In this document: positions 1 to 5,475 of the stretch, piece after piece | Numbering within the stretch: the first letter of the stretch is position 1 | Layout: each line of letters opens with the position of its first letter | Assembly: GCA_012974295.1 (NCBI GenBank) | Contig: JAAXQM010000013.1 | Span: 1-5,497 of the forward strand | DNA: 5,497 nt | Direction: 5' to 3' | Origin: Dehalococcoidales bacterium | Lineage (GTDB): Bacteria > Chloroflexota > Dehalococcoidia > E44-bin15 | Notes under the pieces: model-generated | What the model saw: the letters and a program-made list of their open reading frames with translations, nothing else | What the model was told of the DNA's origin: nothing | Database searches by the model: none | Program-made: the position numbers and the translations under genes

Positions 1-222
1 TATCTGGTACGTCTCGTTTCCTATCTGTATACCGCCGGCGGCGTTGATCTCATCGGCCGCCAGGGTAGCCCCCAGCCAATGGTGCTCACCCATCTGGAAC
101 TGCATGGGTCCGATTACGCCTATCCTTATCTCGTTCGCTTCTTCCGACGAACTGCAACTCACTCCCGCTGTGATGAGACAGGCAAGCAGCAGGACAATGG
201 CTCCTTTCATTGCTCTATTCAT
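1..222 (-). CDS. ABC transporter substrate-binding lipoprotein (LivK-like), N-terminal 74 codons
   Basis: The gene reads leftward and runs off the window, so only the first 74 codons are present. The start ATG is at 222-220, and an AAGGAGG ribosome binding site lies 8 bases upstream. Residues 1-23 are a lipoprotein-type signal: a short basic start (MNRAMK), a hydrophobic core (GAIVLLLACLITAG) and a likely lipidated Cys23 in GVSC. The -3 residue is Gly rather than the usual Leu, so the lipobox is imperfect. A Ser/Glu-rich linker follows, then EIRIGVIGPM...GEHHWLGATLAADEINAAGG. That is the first strand and helix of type I periplasmic binding proteins (Peripla_BP_6, branched-chain amino acid/amide type). 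The expected role is capture of an amino acid, amide or similar small solute outside the membrane for an ABC importer. The ligand cannot be told from this fragment. The upstream leader carries a cyclic di-GMP riboswitch and terminator, so expression is probably second-messenger controlled. Confidence 0.9.
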   Translation of the reverse strand, partial: MNRAMKGAIVLLLACLITAGVSCSSSEEANEIRIGVIGPMQFQMGEHHWLGATLAADEINAAGGIQIGNETYQI

Positions 223-230
223 CTCTTAAA

Positions 231-237
231 CCTCCTT
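231..237 (-). promoter_or_regulatory. Ribosome binding site AAGGAGG of the lipoprotein gene
   Basis: On the minus strand AAGGAGG lies 8 bases before the ATG at 222-220. This strong Shine-Dalgarno match settles that start over the in-frame Met5. The roughly 140 bases between here and the terminator hold no further element that I can support. Confidence 0.85.
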
Positions 238-375
238 AATTCTCTCTAATCCTGACAAATATCCACTGCTATTCGCTACCATCACCCCCCTTTCCAGGTA
301 TTTTGAGGCGTACTCTACCTAGAACACTCTCTGCATGCCCATAGGTCAAACATGTTTTCATAGACAACGCCCAAT

Positions 376-405
376 AAAAAAAGCCTCCCTCACCCGAGAA
401 AGGCT
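376..405 (-). terminator. Intrinsic terminator, expression platform of the riboswitch
   Basis: On the minus strand the arm AGCCTTTCTC (405-396), loop GGGT (395-392) and arm GAGGGAGGCT (391-382) form ten continuous pairs, two of them G-U. An uninterrupted T run follows (381-376). This is a textbook Rho-independent terminator. It lies between the riboswitch aptamer and the start of the lipoprotein gene, with no gene of its own to end. It therefore most likely acts as a conditional attenuator. The 5' arm can also pair with aptamer segments (AAAGGC at 502-497, or GAGGCT at 464-459). Confidence 0.9.
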
Positions 406-417
406 GATAAAACCCGC

Positions 418-503
418 TCTTCGGCAGTCTGGCGCTCCCAGTTGAATCTCCTAATCTTAGCCTCATGGCTTTACGTCCCGTGATTTATCGCGGTTCGCCT
501 TTT
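418..503 (-). promoter_or_regulatory. Cyclic di-GMP-I (GEMM-I) riboswitch aptamer
   Basis: Read on the minus strand, the segment begins AAAAGGCGAACC (503-492). It continues with a hairpin whose arms are CCGCGA/TCACGG (one C-A mismatch, loop TAAA), then GGGACGTAAAGCC (479-467). Next come a GCC-ATGA-GGC mini-stem followed by TAAG, a variable second arm, and the closing GCCAGACTGCCGAAG. This matches the GEMM-I consensus order GGCAAACC, hairpin, GGGACGCAAAGCC, GGYCUAA, and a final GCCG strand. By alignment to the Vibrio Vc2 aptamer from memory, the ligand-contacting G20, A47 and C92 correspond to minus-strand bases at 498 (G), 471 (A) and 424 (C). All three are preserved, which favours c-di-GMP over the cGAMP-binding A20 variants. 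The hairpin loop is TAAA rather than the usual GNRA, and the second arm is hard to fold by eye. The terminator starts 12 bases downstream. Confidence 0.87.
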
Positions 504-569
504 AAGGAAAATCATTAATTTAGTTGGCCACTTCGCCAGAAGATTCGCAATCGAGTATTGTATGGAAGA

Positions 570-598
570 AGAATACTCCGTGATTAGCTACTTGTCAA
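570..598 (-). promoter_or_regulatory. Sigma-70-type promoter for the riboswitch-lipoprotein transcript
   Basis: On the minus strand a perfect -35 TTGACA (598-593) is separated by exactly 17 bases from TATTCT (575-570), which matches the -10 consensus at 4 of 6 positions. Transcription would start near 563, about 60 bases before the riboswitch aptamer. An inverted repeat (GAGTATT at 553-559 and AATACTC at 572-578) overlaps the -10 and the start point. It could be an operator or a 5' hairpin. Confidence 0.75.
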
Positions 599-638
599 TA
601 CCGCGCCCATTTTGGCTCCCCTCGTCTATGAGGGTATT

Positions 639-754
639 GCTGAAAAAGAGGTGCAGGATACTTCCTGCCGGGGGTCTGGGGGTGTCCCCCAGATAAAACA
701 AGTCCCCCAAGATTGGGGGATTAGGGGGTTGATTGAGACTATTTCAGCATTCTC
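639..754 (+). repeat. MITE-like element, copy 1 (upstream of tyrA)
   Basis: A non-coding element of 110 bases (639-748), with a shared right flank to 754, is repeated in the same orientation at 3069-3184 with about 90% identity. Its ends are an imperfect inverted repeat: GCTGAAAAAG on the left, and the right end reads GCTGAAATAG on the other strand. Inside are three hairpins. They are CAGGA/TCCTG (654-667), TCTGGGGG-TGT-CCCCCAGA (675-693, eight perfect pairs) and TCCCCCA/TGGGGGA (703-720). There is no reading frame and no U-tract after the hairpins. The architecture fits a miniature inverted-repeat element moved by a transposase elsewhere. A clear target-site duplication is not visible. A structured RNA or transcriptional insulator role is possible. 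The right end abuts the tyrA promoter. Confidence 0.75.
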
Positions 755-760
755 ATTAGA

Positions 761-789
761 TTGGTCGTTAGGTACGACTGTGATATAAT
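761..789 (+). promoter_or_regulatory. Extended -10 promoter for tyrA-aroA
   Basis: A perfect TATAAT (784-789) is preceded by TGA, giving the extended -10 form TGnTATAAT. A weak -35, TTGGTC (761-766), sits 17 bases upstream. Transcription would start around A796. The promoter lies just after the right end of repeat copy 1, so the operon appears to be transcribed independently of anything upstream. Confidence 0.75.
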
Positions 790-824
790 GTGTTCACTTT
801 AACGTGGATTTGAGTAGTAGTGTA

Positions 825-1706
825 ATGAGAATCGCAATAATTGGTTTGGGGCTGATCGGCGGGTCGATGGGTCTTGCTCTGAGGGGGACAGGAGCAGATT
901 ACGAGGTAGTGGGTTTCGCCCGACGGCCTGAGGTCGCATCACGTGCGCTTGAGCTAGGGGCTGTAGACCGCATTGAGGGGAATATGATTTCTACGGTGAA
1001 TGGCGCTGATTTGGTCATTATCGCTACCCCGACGCTGTCTCTCAAGGGAATACTGGCCGAGATTGGGCAGAGCTTGCGTGAGGGCTCCATTGTTACCGAT
1101 ACGGCGAGCACTAAGGCCGAAGTTATGGAATGGGCGGAGGTGACTTTACCTCCATCGGCAAACTTTATTGGAGGCCATCCCATGGCGGGCAAGGAGACAT
1201 CCGGTATCGAAGCAGCTGACGGTGAACTCTTTAATGGTTGTACCTATTGCCTGACTGTAGGGAGGAGGGCTACCAAAGAGGCATGCGATAAGGTGGAGCG
1301 TCTGGTAAGTCAGATCGGGGCGAATCCCCTCTTTATCGATGCTTCAGATCACGACACCCTGGTTGCCGGTATCAGCCATCTTCCCCTGATTTGCTCAGTA
1401 GCCCTTATGGCGGCGACCTCTAAGAGTCCCATATGGCCCGCAATGTCCAGGCTTGCTGCCTCTGGGTTTCGCGATCTTACCCGGTTGGCATCGGGGGACC
1501 CTCGGATGAGTCATGATATATGCTTAACGAACAGGGAGCCCATCATTCGCTGGATTGATAGTTACATAGAGGAATTAAATACGCTACGCCACCTGGTAAA
1601 CCAGGGTGGCATGCATGGTGATGGTGCAGAGGATGAGGGGAGTGAGAAGCTAGAGGATGCCTTTAAGCGGGCACGGGAGGAACGAGAGCGTTGGCTGAGA
1701 ATGTAG
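825..1706 (+). CDS. tyrA: Prephenate/arogenate dehydrogenase (TyrA)
   Basis: A 293-residue cytoplasmic enzyme of tyrosine biosynthesis. It oxidatively decarboxylates prephenate to 4-hydroxyphenylpyruvate, or arogenate to tyrosine. The N-terminal Rossmann fold opens with GLGLIGG (7-13). The catalytic core has DTASTK (92-97), GGHPMAGKE (116-124, His118), DHDTLVAGISHLP (175-187, His185) and GFRDLTRLASGDP (214-226), all family signatures. Length matches single-domain TyrA, with no ACT or chorismate mutase domain. After the second strand the sequence is VVGFARRPE, with Arg-Arg and no acidic residue, which hints at NADP rather than NAD use. An upstream in-frame GTG at 804 would add seven residues. 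I prefer the ATG at 825 because homologues start at MRIAIIGLG and the predicted transcript starts near 796. The Shine-Dalgarno sequence is poor for either start. aroA follows after 16 bases. Confidence 0.93.
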   Translation: MRIAIIGLGLIGGSMGLALRGTGADYEVVGFARRPEVASRALELGAVDRIEGNMISTVNGADLVIIATPTLSLKGILAEIGQSLREGSIVTDTASTKAEVMEWAEVTLPPSANFIGGHPMAGKETSGIEAADGELFNGCTYCLTVGRRATKEACDKVERLVSQIGANPLFIDASDHDTLVAGISHLPLICSVALMAATSKSPIWPAMSRLAASGFRDLTRLASGDPRMSHDICLTNREPIIRWIDSYIEELNTLRHLVNQGGMHGDGAEDEGSEKLEDAFKRAREERERWLRM

Positions 1707-1722
1707 AGGCAGGGTAATTCTC

Positions 1723-3030
1723 ATGGAGAAGCGGGTAAAGGGTTGTTCAATTCTCAGGGGCGATATTACTCCACCAGGTGATAAATCGATATCACATCGC
1801 GCCCTTATCCTGAACAGTATAGCTAAGGGGAGGGCGAGGATTGAGAATCTTGCTGCGGGCGATGATGTCTACAGCACGATGTCCTGTTTAAGGACACTGG
1901 GGGTAGAGATTACCGATAGTGGAGGCACATATAGCGTCTCCGGGTTAGGCACTGAAGGGTTTGTAGAGCCTGCCGATGTGCTCAATGCCGGCAACAGCGG
2001 AACTACGATGCGCCTCCTTTCGGGATTGCTCGCGGCGCAGCCCTTTCTTTCCATAATAACGGGGGATGAGTCACTGCGTACCCGTCCGATGGATCGCTTG
2101 ATTCAGCCCCTGCGCTCAATGGGAGCGGAGATATGGGGGCGGGGGAGTGATTCACTGGCACCACTGGCAATCAGAGGTGGTAAACTTAATGGCATTCACT
2201 ATACACTCCCTGTTGCTAGTGCTCAGCTAAAATCGGCGATCCTCATTGCCGCGCTCTTTGCCAATGGTAATACCACTGTGGAAGAGCCAGTACAATCGCG
2301 GGATCATACCGAGCTTCTATTAAAAGCTATGGGGGTCAAGCTTAAGCATGAGGGTACGAGGATCAAGCTTATTCCCTCTGCCTCACTTTCACCCATCGAT
2401 ATTCGTGTCCCCGGAGATATAAGCGCTGCTGCTTGCTGGCTCATCGCCGGGGCGATTCATCCCAATGCCCGGATCAAGGTTCTGAATACTGGTATAAACC
2501 CGACAAGGACAGGGATCATCGATGTACTTAAACAGATGGGTGCCAAGATCGAGGTGGAGCGGGTGCGAAGGGAAAGCGGTGAGCTCGTAGCTGACCTGTC
2601 TGTCGAATCCAGTGACCTTGTAGCGACGCAAATTGGAGGAAGCCTCATACCCAGACTTATCGATGAGCTTCCGCTTATTGCTCTGGCAGGCTCCTTTGCC
2701 CGTGGAACTACTACCATAATGGATGCTCAGGAGCTCAGGATCAAGGAGTCGGATAGAATCGGGGCAACGGTGAGGGAGCTGTTAAAACTTGGTGTGGACA
2801 TAGAGGAGCTGCCTGATGGCATGGTTATTCGCGGGAGAGGGGGCCTCGCTGGGGGAGAACGTGCGAAGCAGCTCACGGGTGCAGGGTGTACAAGTCACCA
2901 TGATCATCGTTTGGCAATGACCTTAGGAATTGCGGCATTGGTATCTCAAGGGGAAACGGTGATACAGGATGCCGAGGCGGTAGCTGTTTCATATCCTAAT
3001 TTCTGGCAGGATATGGAGAAGCTAACTTGA
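1723..3030 (+). CDS. aroA: 3-phosphoshikimate 1-carboxyvinyltransferase (EPSP synthase)
   Basis: A full-length, 435-residue enzyme of the shikimate pathway. It transfers the enolpyruvyl group of PEP to shikimate-3-phosphate in the cytoplasm, one step before chorismate synthase. Visible signatures are PPGDKSISHR (17-26, substrate-binding Lys21 and Arg26), LNAGNSGTTMRLLSG (87-101), TGDESLRTRPM (113-123), SAQLKSA (166-172), SRDHTELLL (192-200) and DELPLIALA (314-322, general base Asp314). They continue with ELRIKESDRI (337-346) and the C-terminal HHDHRLAM (392-399). The glycine equivalent to E. coli Gly96 is present (Gly93), while the Pro101 position is Leu98, as in Bacillus-type enzymes. That gives no clear sign of the Ala substitution known from glyphosate-tolerant class II enzymes. 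It lies 16 bases after tyrA, preceded by AGGG about 8 bases from the ATG, and is surely cotranscribed with it. Repeat copy 2 begins 38 bases after its stop. Confidence 0.97.
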   Translation: MEKRVKGCSILRGDITPPGDKSISHRALILNSIAKGRARIENLAAGDDVYSTMSCLRTLGVEITDSGGTYSVSGLGTEGFVEPADVLNAGNSGTTMRLLSGLLAAQPFLSIITGDESLRTRPMDRLIQPLRSMGAEIWGRGSDSLAPLAIRGGKLNGIHYTLPVASAQLKSAILIAALFANGNTTVEEPVQSRDHTELLLKAMGVKLKHEGTRIKLIPSASLSPIDIRVPGDISAAACWLIAGAIHPNARIKVLNTGINPTRTGIIDVLKQMGAKIEVERVRRESGELVADLSVESSDLVATQIGGSLIPRLIDELPLIALAGSFARGTTTIMDAQELRIKESDRIGATVRELLKLGVDIEELPDGMVIRGRGGLAGGERAKQLTGAGCTSHHDHRLAMTLGIAALVSQGETVIQDAEAVAVSYPNFWQDMEKLT

Positions 3031-3068
3031 GGCTAACTATAACTATATGTTGACTATATGTAGAGACC

Positions 3069-3184
3069 GCTGAAAAAGAGGTGTAGGATACTTCCTGCCG
3101 GTGGTCTGGGGGTGTCCCCCAGCTAAAAAAGTCCCCCAAGACTGGGGGATATAGGGGGTTCATCTCGACTATTTCAGCATTCTC
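3069..3184 (+). repeat. MITE-like element, copy 2 (downstream of aroA)
   Basis: Second copy of the element at 639-754, in the same orientation and with the same 110-base core (3069-3178), plus the shared right flank ATTCTC. The terminal inverted repeat GCTGAAAAAG / GCTGAAATAG is identical to that of copy 1. Here it extends weakly outward, as AGAGAcc on the left against AGAGAat on the right. The CTGGGGG-TGT-CCCCCAG and TCCCCCA/TGGGGGA hairpins are preserved, while about ten scattered substitutions and two single-base indels separate the copies. It fills most of the space between aroA and remA, where its hairpins could dampen read-through. Confidence 0.75.
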
Positions 3185-3190
3185 TGTATA

Positions 3191-3214
3191 TGCTATATAT
3201 AATAGAAAAGGGGG
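3191..3214 (+). promoter_or_regulatory. Possible promoter -10 and ribosome binding site for remA-gmk
   Basis: TATAAT at 3198-3203 lies in an AT-rich run just after repeat copy 2, with TGC before an overlapping TATATA at 3194. No good -35 is seen at 16-18 bases. AAAGGGGG (3207-3214) could serve as Shine-Dalgarno for the ATG at 3229, but the 14-base spacing is long. If TATAAT is the -10, the transcript would start near 3210, inside this purine run, which weakens one of the two assignments. Confidence 0.4.
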
Positions 3215-3228
3215 AAATATAATAAAAC

Positions 3229-3480
3229 ATGAATACAGAGCTAATTCATGTCGGTTTTGGCAATATTCTGGCAATAAATAAGGTGGTCGCTATGGTACCC
3301 CCAAGCTCAGCTCCAACCAAGCGCATGGTTCAGAAGTGCAAGAGTAAGGGGATGCTCATTGATCTGACCAGCGGTAGAAGGACAAAGGCAGTGCTTGTCA
3401 TGGACAGCGGACATATTGTACTGGCAGCTATCAATCCGGAGACCATTGCAGGCAGGTTAACAGTGAGCCGGGAGGGTTAG
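3229..3480 (+). CDS. remA: RemA-family DNA-binding regulator (DUF370)
   Basis: A complete 83-residue protein of the RemA/YlzA (DUF370) family. Diagnostic stretches are HVGFGN (7-12), SAPTKRMVQ (27-35), GMLIDLTSGRRTKAV (41-55) and the C-terminal AAINPETIAGRL. In Bacillus subtilis, RemA assembles into rings that bind DNA and activate biofilm matrix and osmoprotection genes. Residues reported there as important for DNA binding align as Lys18 (Arg in Bacillus, conservative), Arg50 and Arg51. The target genes in this organism are unknown, and outside Bacillus the family may have a more general nucleoid or regulatory role. The gene ends two bases before gmk, and the gmk ribosome binding site lies within its last codons, so the two are translationally close-coupled. 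The same ylzA-gmk order occurs in Firmicutes. Confidence 0.9.
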   Translation: MNTELIHVGFGNILAINKVVAMVPPSSAPTKRMVQKCKSKGMLIDLTSGRRTKAVLVMDSGHIVLAAINPETIAGRLTVSREG

Positions 3481-3482
3481 GC

Positions 3483-4094
3483 ATGAAGGAACAACGGCCC
3501 CTTTCCGGGACGAGACCACTGCTTATTGTGATCTCAGGCCCCTCTGGCGTGGGTAAGGATGCGGTGCTGGCCAGGATGAAGGAATGGGGCCATTCCCTTC
3601 ATTTTGCGGTGACAGTTACCACCCGTCCGCAGCGGCGAGGGGAAAGCAATGGTGTAGATTATCACTTTGTCTCTCGTGAGACGTTTGAGGAGATGGTAAA
3701 GGGGGAGGAGCTGCTGGAATGGGCCCAGGTTTATGGTAACTTTTATGGTGTACCGAGGCGTCAGGTAGAAGAGGCGCTGGATCGTGGGAGCGATGCCCTT
3801 ATTAAAGTCGATGTCCAGGGGGCGGCAACCATTAAACAGGCCATGCCCCATGCGCTCCTCATTTTCATAGCCCCTCCCTCCATGGAAGCGCTGGAGAAAC
3901 GGGTAAGGCAGCGAAACACCGAATCGGCCATCGATCTGGAGCGGCGGGTCGCTACTGCTCATGAGGAGATGAGACAGCTTGAGATGTTCGATTATGTGGT
4001 AGTAAACGATAGGATAGACCAGGCGGTGGCCCAGATCGATGCTATTATCACTGCGGAGAAAGACCCTAAGAATACCGGAGAGGTTGAATTGTAA
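3483..4094 (+). CDS. gmk: Guanylate kinase
   Basis: A 203-residue cytoplasmic enzyme that phosphorylates GMP to GDP with ATP, essential for GTP and dGTP supply. The P-loop is GPSGVGKDAV (19-28). GMP-binding signatures follow: TTRPQRRGESNGVDYHF (46-62), EWAQVYGNFYGVPRRQV (79-95) and VDVQGAA (109-115). The lid RVRQRNTES and an RVATAHEEM helix come after, all as expected. Length is normal. The residues after the P-loop lysine are Asp-Ala, where most guanylate kinases have Ser-Ser or Gly-Thr, so the usual Mg-coordinating hydroxyl is absent from its normal place. GGGAGGG (3470-3476) gives a strong ribosome binding site six bases before the ATG. remA lies directly upstream in the same operon. The rpoZ gene, a common downstream partner, is not here. 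Because the enzyme feeds GTP synthesis, it is indirectly upstream of any cyclic di-GMP pool. Confidence 0.96.
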   Translation: MKEQRPLSGTRPLLIVISGPSGVGKDAVLARMKEWGHSLHFAVTVTTRPQRRGESNGVDYHFVSRETFEEMVKGEELLEWAQVYGNFYGVPRRQVEEALDRGSDALIKVDVQGAATIKQAMPHALLIFIAPPSMEALEKRVRQRNTESAIDLERRVATAHEEMRQLEMFDYVVVNDRIDQAVAQIDAIITAEKDPKNTGEVEL

Positions 4095-4172
4095 TATCCA
4101 TGCACTATTATTACTGATCTGATTACTAAGGCGACAACGGGTGTGGGTCTGTCATATATAAGCTATCGATGA

Positions 4173-4328
4173 GATCCTCCGGTTTACCACAATAATTGGG
4201 CGTTCATTCGAACCTTACATATATTATTCGATACCTTCGCTGCATTATCTCTTCTTGTGGCGCTCCTCTTTGCGCTGATTACCTCTAAAGCGATAGTGAA
4301 AATCTTTTCACTAATAAACGATGAATAA
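4173..4328 (+). other. Start-less hydrophobic reading frame in the gmk-MFS gap
   Basis: The 237 bases between gmk and the transporter hold no convincing intact gene. One frame is open from the stop at 4170-4172 to TAA 4326-4328 (51 codons). It ends in a plausible membrane segment (ILFDTFAALSLLVALLFALI) followed by TSKAIVKIFSLINDE. It has no ATG or TTG; its only standard start would be a GTG inside the hydrophobic stretch, giving 23 residues, without a ribosome binding site. It may be the tail of a decayed gene or chance. No U-tract terminator for gmk is visible. Confidence 0.3.
4294..4313. promoter_or_regulatory. Palindrome, possible operator upstream of the MFS gene
   Basis: Perfect nine-base arms TAGTGAAAA and TTTTCACTA are separated by TC, centred about 28 bases before the transporter ATG. 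The symmetry and size suit a dimeric repressor such as those of the TetR or MarR families, which often control exporters. No regulator gene is in the window. It has no U-tract and is AT-rich, so a terminator is less likely. Confidence 0.4.
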
Positions 4329-4334
4329 ACGATG
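4313..4334 (+). repeat. 11-bp tandem duplication over the MFS start codon
   Basis: AATAAACGATG occurs twice back to back (4313-4323 and 4324-4334). The second copy supplies the transporter's ATG. The first copy supplies another ATG (4321) that leads to a stop after seven codons. No Shine-Dalgarno sequence precedes either one. Confidence 0.7.
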
Positions 4335-5475
4335 TCCGAATTAGAACCTGAGCCTCTGAACGATAAAGAGCAGGGGGTGCTGAATTCGGAGCACTCCCGT
4401 GTCACCACTTTCACATCTCTCAGGAATCGCCATTACCGCTGGTTCTGGCTGGGGATGCTTGCCTCTTTCATAGCGGTACATCTACAGCTAGTTGCCCGGA
4501 ACTGGTTGGTGTATGAAATGACCGGTTCCGCGCTGGACCTGGGGATCGTGATCGCCGCCTGGGGGCTGCCGATACTTCTGCTCTCGTTTTATGGAGGTGC
4601 AGTCGCTGACCGGTATTATCTTTGCCTTTCACGTCCCGGCACGACTGGCGATTATCCCGGAGCTGGTACACAAAAGGGAGATCCAGAATGCAATAGCACT
4701 CAACTCGACAGGGATGAATCTATCAAGGTTTTTTGGTTTCGCTATAGGGGGATTGCTTCTGGGGGTCATCGGGGTTGCCGGCGTCTATTACGTTGTGGTG
4801 TTTTGTTTTATTATATCGGCGGTATTGCTATTCATGCTTCCGGCGGTAAGCAGTTTTCGCCATCGTGCGGTCACATCGATACGGGTCGATCTGATAGAGG
4901 GTTTACGTTACATTTACCGTAGTGCCGTCATTCGCACGCTATTGGCAATGGCCTTTGTCTCCATGGCCTTTGGCCTACCGTATATGAACCTTATGCCCGT
5001 ATTTGCCGTTGATGTTTTCGACGTTGGCGAGGTTGGCCTGGGATTACTTCTGGGTATGGCAGGTCTGGGGGCACTTGTCGGCTCTCTTATCATCGCCTCC
5101 CTGGGCGATTTTAAGAAGAAGGGTCTGCTACTTATCGGACTCGCTATCGGGTTCGGCTCTACGGTAGCTATGTTTGGATTTTCCGGTTCCTATCCTGTCT
5201 CCCTGGTGTTGCTTATTGCGGTTGGCCTGCTCGGTACTGGCTATCTGGCAATAAACAATACCCTGATCCAGAGCAACGTGCCGCATGAGTTACTGGGAAG
5301 GGTGATGAGCATATATGTGATGACCTTTGCCATGATGCCTTTGGGGACATTACCACTGGGCGCTCTTACCGATACTATTGGAGCGCCCATGGCTATAGGT
5401 GCTGGGGGCATTATAGTTGTCCTATTTAGTATAGGGATAGCGATCTTTTCCCCCAGGCTGAGGCGACTGGTATAA
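4332..5475 (+). pseudogene. MFS transporter (MFS_3/EntS-like), disrupted by an internal frameshifting deletion
   Basis: Two frames together encode a major facilitator superfamily exporter. Frame one (from 4332) gives an acidic N-terminus, RNRHYRWFWLGMLASF (TM1), NWLVYEMTGSALDLG and a second membrane segment ending in GGAVADR (88-94), the TM2-3 loop motif. It then turns into nonsense until 4922. The true protein resumes in the next frame at LTGIIFAFHVPARLAIIPELV (from 4606) and runs through the remaining helices to SPRLRRLV, with NNTLIQSNVPHELLGRVMS as a typical MFS_3 loop. The roughly 55-60 residues normally found between VADR and FAFxxPAR, covering TM3 and part of TM4, are missing. This is a deletion rather than a single-base slip. 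The join lies in GTCGCTGACCGG, readable as VADR or as LTG. The 196-residue and about 290-residue products are unlikely to transport. An assembly collapse is an alternative. The substrate is unknown; drugs or siderophores are typical of the family. Confidence 0.85.

Noticed and set aside
318..346. Second minus-strand promoter TTGACC-17-TGTTCT between terminator and lipoprotein gene
   Set aside because: The -10 matches only three of six positions; it would bypass the riboswitch and is not convincing.
269..466. 65-codon frame on the minus strand across the leader
   Set aside because: It overlaps the riboswitch and terminator, has no recognisable protein features, and the RNA structures explain the sequence better.
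654..720. CRISPR-like or intrinsic terminator reading of the repeat hairpins
   Set aside because: There is no regular repeat-spacer spacing and no U-tract follows the hairpins; the paired copies with terminal inverted repeats fit a MITE-like element.
804..824. GTG at 804 as the tyrA start
   Set aside because: It adds seven residues not typical of the family and would leave a leader of only about eight bases after the predicted transcription start; the ATG at 825 fits homologues better.
3042..3061. Two ACTATATGT direct repeats after aroA
   Set aside because: Short, AT-rich and just two units; no link to the neighbouring element's ends or to a promoter could be supported.
3534..3962. 142-codon frame on the minus strand within gmk
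   Set aside because: It is antisense to a clear guanylate kinase and shows no family features; it is a shadow of the codon usage of gmk.
4196..4225. Promoter TTGGGC-18-TATATT for the MFS gene
   Set aside because: Only a half-match at -35 in an AT-rich stretch; too weak to annotate.
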